Part shown: in pieces, positions 7,621-14,762 of the stretch
How the letters are laid out: each line of letters opens with the position of its first letter
How positions within the stretch are numbered: position 1 is the stretch's first letter
Assembly (NCBI GenBank): GCA_964583765.1
Contig: CAZOWW010000134.1
Location: forward strand, 1 to 14,762
Origin: CAZOWW01 sp964583765
GTDB lineage: Bacteria > Actinomycetota > Actinomycetes > Actinomycetales > Kineosporiaceae
Reading direction: 5' to 3'
Length of the DNA: 14,762 bases
The notes under the pieces: model-generated
Told to the model about the DNA's origin: nothing
Database searches by the model: none
The model's input: only the letters and a program-made list of their open reading frames with translations
Made by a program: the position numbers and the translations under genes

Positions 7621-10600
7621 CCCCAACGAAGCGCCAACTGGTGCAGCCGTACAGGCCGTACGGGTGGGTGAACGCGCGCACGACCGGGCCGTCGAAGTGG
7701 AGTTCCACGCCGTCCCGCGTGAGACAGACGGCGGCAGGGGCCGACGTCGGCCCATCAGGCGCCACCAAGGTCGTGCCTCGAGCACTGGACCCGGGCGATA
7801 GCCGAACCCACCCAACGCGGTGGGTACCCATGTGCCTCATCGGCTTTGGCCTGCGGCGAGCAGAGCGAGCCAACCCACGAGGTTGTCGCCCTCGAACCGG
7901 CGGCCGCGCGTCTCGAGGCGCGCTCGTCACGATCCCACGTGCGCATCCGGGTACAGCCGGACGGCGCTCTCCCGATCCAGCCGCTCCACGACGCGACTCA
8001 TGTGAGAGCCCTCGTAGAGCGAGCCGCACCGCGGACACCACAACAAGAACGTGCCTCGTCCTGAGTCGGCCGCGATCGGGCGAACATGCCCGCACGCCAT
8101 GTTCCGCTCATCCGCGCAGTAGCCACATCCACGATCACGCCCAGCAGTCGTCGCACCACCCGGCATCGCCGTCCACGGGTACCAACCACCCGAAGGGGGT
8201 TGGGGCCGCGCATCGAGCCTCCCGGCCCTCGATTCGCGACGCCGGTAGACCAAGCCCGCCACGCCTGCAGCAGTCGCTGAAACTCCCAGAAGCACCTTTC
8301 CGATCCGAACCGGCCATCCGCCCACACCGGGGATCAGGGAACTGAGCAAGAGGATCAATCCCATGGCGAGGCTCCACGCCGGCATCTCTGCGCCCAGGCG
8401 CGCCTGCTGTCGCCACCGGCCCAGCAGCATCATCACCGCGTAGAGGACGGCCGCAGCAATGAACTCGAAGCCCGAGGTCGCGTCCCAGCTCAGCCGCCAG
8501 ACGAGCCGGAACAACACCAGCAACAACAACAGCACCGTCAAAGCGCTCAACCCGATCGCCCACTGCGGTACCCGCTTCATGAACGACAGCCTGCATCATC
8601 ATCAACACCCCTGAGCCGCACCCGGATCGAGAACACGCGACCGGGATTCGGCCCGCACGGGGCTGATCGTGTAGCTGAGGGAGCGTGACGCGCGAGGCCG
8701 GCTCGCCTTGAGTGCCGGAGCTCACCTTGCAGGTACCACGCCCGGTCCCCCCAGCAACCCCGATCACCCGGACGTCGTGGACCGGGATGCGCTCCGCGCC
8801 TGCGAGTGGCCGGCCTGATCTGCCTGAGAATTGCCTGAGAGTTGCTTGAGAGCCTATCCGGGCGAGGTTCCCGGGCGCGACGTTGGAGGCAGCACGCATC
8901 CCTCAATGCCACTCCCACCACCGCGCACGAGAGGGCGAGACCGTGGAACACCTCGACGAACTCAAAGATCAGTTCCAGCAGTCCCCCGACCCGCACGCCG
9001 GCCGGGCGATCCTGGCCCGCGTGAACCTGCGACAGCTGCACGCTCTGGCGGACCTGAACCACCTGGACACCTGCCCCGGCCGTAGCGGCCTGGCGGCCGA
9101 GCTCAAGGCTGACCGTTTCGGAGCGCGCCAGTGAGTCGCTGATCTCACCGCGCACAGCCTCCCCGCAGCGGGTTCGAACATCCAGGCGCGGTGGGTTATC
9201 CCGGATCCGGGCTACAGATCGGGTTACAGTGACCAGGAAGATCGGGCCAAAACGACCAGGGCCCTGGTCGCCGTTCCCGGTGATCATGGCTCTGACCTGC
9301 GACTTTCTTAGTTTCAAGGGCAGGATTTGAACCTACGGCCTCTAGGTGATGAGTCGTTCGCGCCGGATCCCAGCCATTCCATTCCGCCCGGACGCGCCGG
9401 TACCACGCTGACCAGGCACGATGGCGCGGGGACCGTCTCCTGCTCCTGCGTCCCGGCCGTCGCGCCGCGTCTCGCACGGTCTTGGCTACACCTCCGGCTA
9501 CAGGTGAGCCAACTCGTGGAGCCGCGATGTCAGTCGGCCAGTAGGACCAGGCCCTCGTGCTCGGCGAGATCCACGTAGTCCTTCACGTTGAGCGTCGCCA
9601 AGGGCAGGTCCCGGGACAGGCAGCAGGCGGCGATCCACGAGTCATTGACGGGACCAGGCCTTCCCCGCCGTGCGGCGCGGGCCGAGACCTGCCCCCAGGT
9701 GCGGGACACGTCATCGTCGGAGTCGATCACGATCACGCGAGCCAACCACCGTTCGAGGTCCTCACAGGAACTCAGGCCCCAGTTGCGGGCCTCAGCCCAG
9801 CGCCACAACTCCCCCGCGGTCACGAACGTCACGCACCACAGGCGCCCGGTCAACCGGGTGGCAAGGGATCCGGAGAGCTTGCCCTTGATGATCCTGGACG
9901 AGACGTCCGTGTCGAGAACGACGTACGACACGCGCTACCCGCGATCCGCCTGGCGAGCACACCGGACGAAGGCGAGGAACTCCTCCAGCTCCTCGTCGGA
10001 GGCGAACACCCCGTCCTGGGCCATCTCCTCCACCGAGGTCACCGGGCGCACCCCCTTGCGATGAGCGAGTTCCTCCAACGAGACGCGCCCACGCCGGACG
10101 TGGTCTCCCTCTGGCTCGACGCTGCTGCTGCTCATCGCATTCACCTCCGCTCCTTCCTCAGGATTGTCCCACCATCAGCGCTGCCGTCACGGGCTCGCGG
10201 GCCACGGCTGGCGCACGACGACGTCCGTCATAGACCGGACCGCGCCCGGGAGAGGTGGGCTCAGCTCGCCAAGGACGAGTTCGCGCCCAGGACCTCCCCT
10301 TGCTGGATCATCGAGGTCATGAGCCGGCCCGACGATGCCCTGCCCATCTGCCGACGCTGTCACCTGCCGGTCCGACGGAACAAGGACTCCTACGACGTCT
10401 TCGAGCAGATGCACTGGGCCTGCTTCCACTACGACTTCGAACACGAGGACGGCCTCGGCGACCCCGACATCGCATGCCAGGACCCCTGCTGCCCGGCCCG
10501 AGCATTCGACCCTCACCCGCAGCCCCCAGCATGGGAAGCCGCCAACCCCCGCGCCACCAGCACACCGTGATCTCGGCGCTGGCGCTGAGGCCGGATGTCG

Positions 10601-13600
10601 TCAGGGTGCCCCTCCCCACCGGTCGTCGCCCAGGTGTTCCCAGCGGAACGCCGCGGGCACGCACCGGTAGTCACGCAGAAGCATCACTCGCAGAGCCGCA
10701 CGTGCACGCTCCACGTCCGCGCCCGGGTCCAGGTCGAGCGCCCCACAGGAGAGAGCGGGCGGGTCCTCACCGATGCTGACCCGCCACTCCCGCTCCGTGC
10801 GGTAGAGCAACACCCACTCCACCATCGAGCGTCGCCAGATCGGATATCGCACCCATCCCCACGCCACCTGCAGGACTCCCACGAACCCAGCGCCGTAGCG
10901 GTCTGCGCCGGGCCACCGGTGCCGGCGAAGGCGTGAACCGGGCGGGCTCCGAACTGGCCTCTCTGAGATCAAGGCGCCCGCTGCGCGGCGCCTCCGGCGC
11001 CTGTCCCGTCGACCGCCTGGGCTCCGCCCAGCGGGCACAATCGTGTCCGTGGACAAGGCCGAGCTCAGGGCCGCACTGAGCCGTCTGCACGAAGACGGGT
11101 GCCCAATGGCGGTTCCTGACATGCGCGAGCAGTCGATCGCTGTGGGCATCCGCCGATGGCAGTCCTTCGACCGGCGCAACCGGCGCAGGCACCCAACCCG
11201 AGCCGACCGCATCGAAGACCTTGCGCGCGGACTGCGGCAGGGCTTCGAGCCCCAGGACCGCCCACCCGGTCGGGAACTGCAGGACTACCGCTGCGTTGCA
11301 CAAGCCCTGGCTGACGTCCTCGACCCGCCGGAAGCGGCGGAGTAGTCAAGGGCGCCGCCATCGTTCGGCCCGAGCGGGGCTGATCGTCGGGGTCCACCTG
11401 GCCGGCACCCCCTCAGCCTCCCCATCAAGCGCCGCCGACCAGCCGGGTCGGGAGATGTGCTCACCGCACATGTAGACGCCTGGGACGTCGAGGTTGAGCT
11501 CCCGACGCCGAGCCTCCCTGCCCGCGCTACCTCGTGATCGCGGTGGAGCCAGAAGAGGCCGGCTCTGCCGGCCGCTGGCCCGGTCAGCAGGGGTCTTCGG
11601 TCACGAGGCGACGCAGGAGATCTGCGCAGGCTTCGGCCTCGCTGGTGAACTCCCGCAGACTGCCCTCGTTCCCGTGGTCGGAGTAGAACGTCGACCAGAC
11701 GGGACCACGTCGGCGCAGCGAATAGGTGTCATAGGAATGGGCGCCGGACAGCGAGTACCGCTCGGTCGGCACACCGAGCTCGTCCAGGCGATCCCTGAGC
11801 GTGTCCACCGTCAGCTGCTCCGCCTCCGACATGTACCCTCCACTCCTCGGCCGCGTCCAGTGGACCATGGTCGCGGATCAGCCCCTGCTGGTAACCGGTG
11901 CCGATGGTGGGCACCGGCCCAGACCACCCGCCGTCACCCCGGACTGTTCCTCCGAGTCCAGGTGCTCGGGCCGTCGCCCCTGACCAGGCTCATCACGTTC
12001 CCAGGAGTGCCACCACGGCTCAGCCCACCGAACCGAAGGTCCAGGTGTTGCCCTGGTTGCGGCCGTCGCGGCGCAGGACACGTCCCAGGAGAGCCGTCAG
12101 CTCCGCCTCAACCTGGGCCAGCAGCTCGGCGCCGAAGACGCACAGCGAGTGTTCCCAGGGATGCCCGAAGGTGCCCAGCCGGACATCGCCCGTGGTGTGG
12201 ATGTAGTAGTCCGCGTCCGGGTAGGCCATCCCCGGCCATCGTGGTTGGCCGGGGCCACCGACCCGCTGCGGGTCGAAGCGGTATCCCGGGTGATACCGGT
12301 TCAGCCAGTAGAGGGACTCATCTCGGCGAGCACACGTCCGCAGACCACGCTCGACGATCGCCTCCAGCCGGGCGCTGACCCCCTCGCCCCCGTCCTCGTC
12401 CACCGCCGCGAGGTCCCAGGTGACCGATCCGACAGGCTCAGCAATACCCGGGAACATCTTCATGCTCGGCGTGAACTCGAAGACCGATTCGAACAGGTCC
12501 GACACAGCATCGTAATCAAGATCATTGGACAGGCGCCGTACAGGTCGCGAGGCGATGACGACCCCTTCGGGAGTCCAACGGAACCTCGAGACCCGCGTGA
12601 TCTCGCGGAACCCCAGACCGAGCAGGGCATCCCGCTGTTCGCCTCCGACCTCACTGATCAGGTAGCCGCTCTCGCGCCGAGTTCGCCAGGACTCCGTCGG
12701 CCGCCCGAAGAGCTGACGCCAACCGGTCAGGGCAGGGATCAGAACGTCCGGTCGGCCGGTGCAGCCCCCGATCAAGGCAAATCGGGCGCCAACGAGGTTC
12801 TCGATCCACACGGCATCCATTACCCGAGCGTCGTGCTCGATCATCAGCACCTGGCACTCCCAGTGCCAGGCCCGCCCGTCCGCCTCGAACTCCGGGAAGT
12901 CCTTGCCATGCGGTCCTGTCGCGGCCGCACGAGCGCGCACCTGCTCGACATACCGGTGTTCGCGGGAGTCCACCGGCCGCACCTTCTGCCCTGCACCCGG
13001 GACCGCCGGCTCGGGGATGTCCCCGCGCTCGGCCACCAGAACCCCCCGATCCTAAGCCGGGCGAAAACCCGCCGCAACGAGAGCCACCACCAACCCGGGA
13101 GTGCGATCGTGTGCGAGGACCCTCCACTCGGCTGGCTCTCCCCGCTCGGCGAACGCGACCTGTTGCCGGACGATGACCTCCGCCACGTCCACGTCCAGCA
13201 TGTCCCGGTGTTCGACCGTGCCGTGACTGCCGAAATGGGTCCTCACCACCGGCCCGTCCTGCACCACCACGGACCCCACCTCGGGCCAGCGCGGGACCGC
13301 GGCCCGCACCTCAGCGTCGTACGCCCCCAGCAACTCGTCCGTCCCCAGACCCACGCCGCCCTCCCCTTCTGCCTGCCTACCGCTGCCCCGGCCAGCTCCA
13401 CACGCTCCACTAGCGCAACCCACCCGGGTCGAGCCCGCAAGCCGTCCAGGACTCACACGGGACGGCCCGCCCACCAGCCATTCCGCTCGACCCAACGCAG
13501 CCGGGCAGCATTCACATACCGCTTGCGCAGTTGACGTTCCATGGACTTTCGGACCTCAGGCCAGCCCCACGATGCATCCACCTCGAACCGCCCACAGACC

Positions 13601-14762
13601 GCCGCCGGCGGATCCTCATTGATCCCGTATCGCCACTGGCGCCGCTTATCATCCCAAGTAATCTCAATCTTCGTAAGCTTCTTCATCACTTCAAGATCCT
13701 CATCGAGTGCCATTTAAAGCCCAACCCGGCCCGAACCGAACACCTCCGCTAACCCGCCGATCCACATCCATCTGGTCCCTTACGCCTCGACGCGCGAGGA
13801 GCACGACCACTCACCACTGCAAGGCGCTTGCCGCCCTGCGAGGCCTCGACGGTGAGGACCGACTCGGAGCACGAGAGCGCAGACAAGGCCCGAGTGGCGA
13901 TGGCGAGGGCCCACTCGCAGACGAGATCTGCGCACAGCCGAGCCTGGAGGAAGTCGAGTTCGTCGATCAACGACTCGATCATCTCCCGGTTCAAGGTCAA
14001 GGGCTCGCTGCCGCCCAACAACGGCAGGACCCGCAGCTCGTACGCACGAGCGACGAGTGCCAGGCGCGCGAACAAACGCTCGGGCACCCAGGCCGCCGAG
14101 CCTTCGGCAGGGTCCGATCCGTAGATCCCCACCACCGGGTCGTTGACGAAGGAGTCCGCCCGAAGCCGGTCGGCGAAGCACTCTCCGCGGGACCGGTCAG
14201 GAGAAGGCATATGTCCTCACAGAAGGGGGTTCGCTGACCGAGCACCCCGGAATTGGACCTGTACGGAACTCTGGGTTCGGCGCGAGGGGCGTCGCGATCA
14301 GAGACGGTGGATGGCGCGCCGCTTCTGGATCCAGCCCTGCGCAAGGCAGGCGAGGCCGGCCACCAATAGCACACCCATGCTTGAGCCGAGTAACATGAGC
14401 ATCGCACCCACTCCCCACAGGCCGTCTGCATTGTCGAAGCTGGACGCGTACCACGAGAAGCAAATCGTGAGAACATAGGGAATCACGCAAATCGCGATAT
14501 AGAAGTGACGCCGCCAACCGGCCGCCGCGGCAGCGATGACCAGCACAGCGGCTAGACCGGTAATCCGCCAGCCTTCTTCGTGACTGTAATAGACGACCTG
14601 CCCCGGGCACCAGCTGAGCCAGATCCCAAAGTCAAGGGCAGTGATCACGACCAGGGCGACCAAGGCCACCAGTCTCTCAGCCCACCCGCTCGTGTCAGAG
14701 ACGCGAACCCTTCCTGGGGCTCGTGCGCCTGTCTCCGGCACGCCCTCGACCTCACCCCGACC

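Overview
The window is very GC-rich, uses GTG starts freely, and carries actinobacterial families throughout (secreted GH11 xylanase, TPR-GGDEF protein, FIST domain, DUF2716, RelBE and VapBC toxin-antitoxin pairs). It looks like accessory chromosome of a high-GC actinomycete; the genus cannot be read from the sequence. It is a patchwork of small, mostly single-gene units with several broken genes, degenerate tRNA-derived recombination scars and duplicated short segments, so it reads as a much-remodelled island and not as one long operon.

Layout. 1-502 (minus): 5' part of a secreted GH11 xylanase, cut by the window edge. Upstream of it lies a leader with nine 22-bp tandem repeats, headed about 520 bp away by a good -35/-10 promoter next to a LacI-type palindrome. 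1188-1736 (minus): decayed gene with an intact ribosome binding site. 2220-3590: small membrane-protein genes and a small plus-strand gene that appears to carry two compensating frameshifts. 3825-5624 (minus): TPR-coiled coil-GGDEF diguanylate cyclase with an intact active site and I-site. Divergent from it (5912 to about 6300, plus) is the wreck of a FIST-domain sensor gene.

6545-9502: two imperfect copies of an attachment-site-like structure. Each has the 3' half of an initiator-tRNA-like sequence flanked by pairs of GGYTACM motifs 12 bp apart. They bracket about 2.7 kb holding a RelBE-type toxin-antitoxin operon, a possible gene fragment, a membrane/zinc-ribbon gene and a SAP-like small gene behind three 11-bp direct repeats. 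9530-10135 (minus) is a VapBC operon. 10319-14741 is a run of small hypotheticals: a Cys/His-rich protein, two paralogues of an unrecognised EDPPA...CG family, a possible immunity-like protein, a GNAT-DUF2716 fusion split by one in-frame TAG, and two further unknowns, one a membrane protein.

How they fit together: the diguanylate cyclase and the lost FIST sensor probably formed a signalling pair. The two toxin-antitoxin modules are typical of mobile islands. Most of the rest are unknown. The most interesting points are the repeat-filled xylanase leader, the paired att-like scars, the small paralogous EDPPA family and the repeated leader segments.
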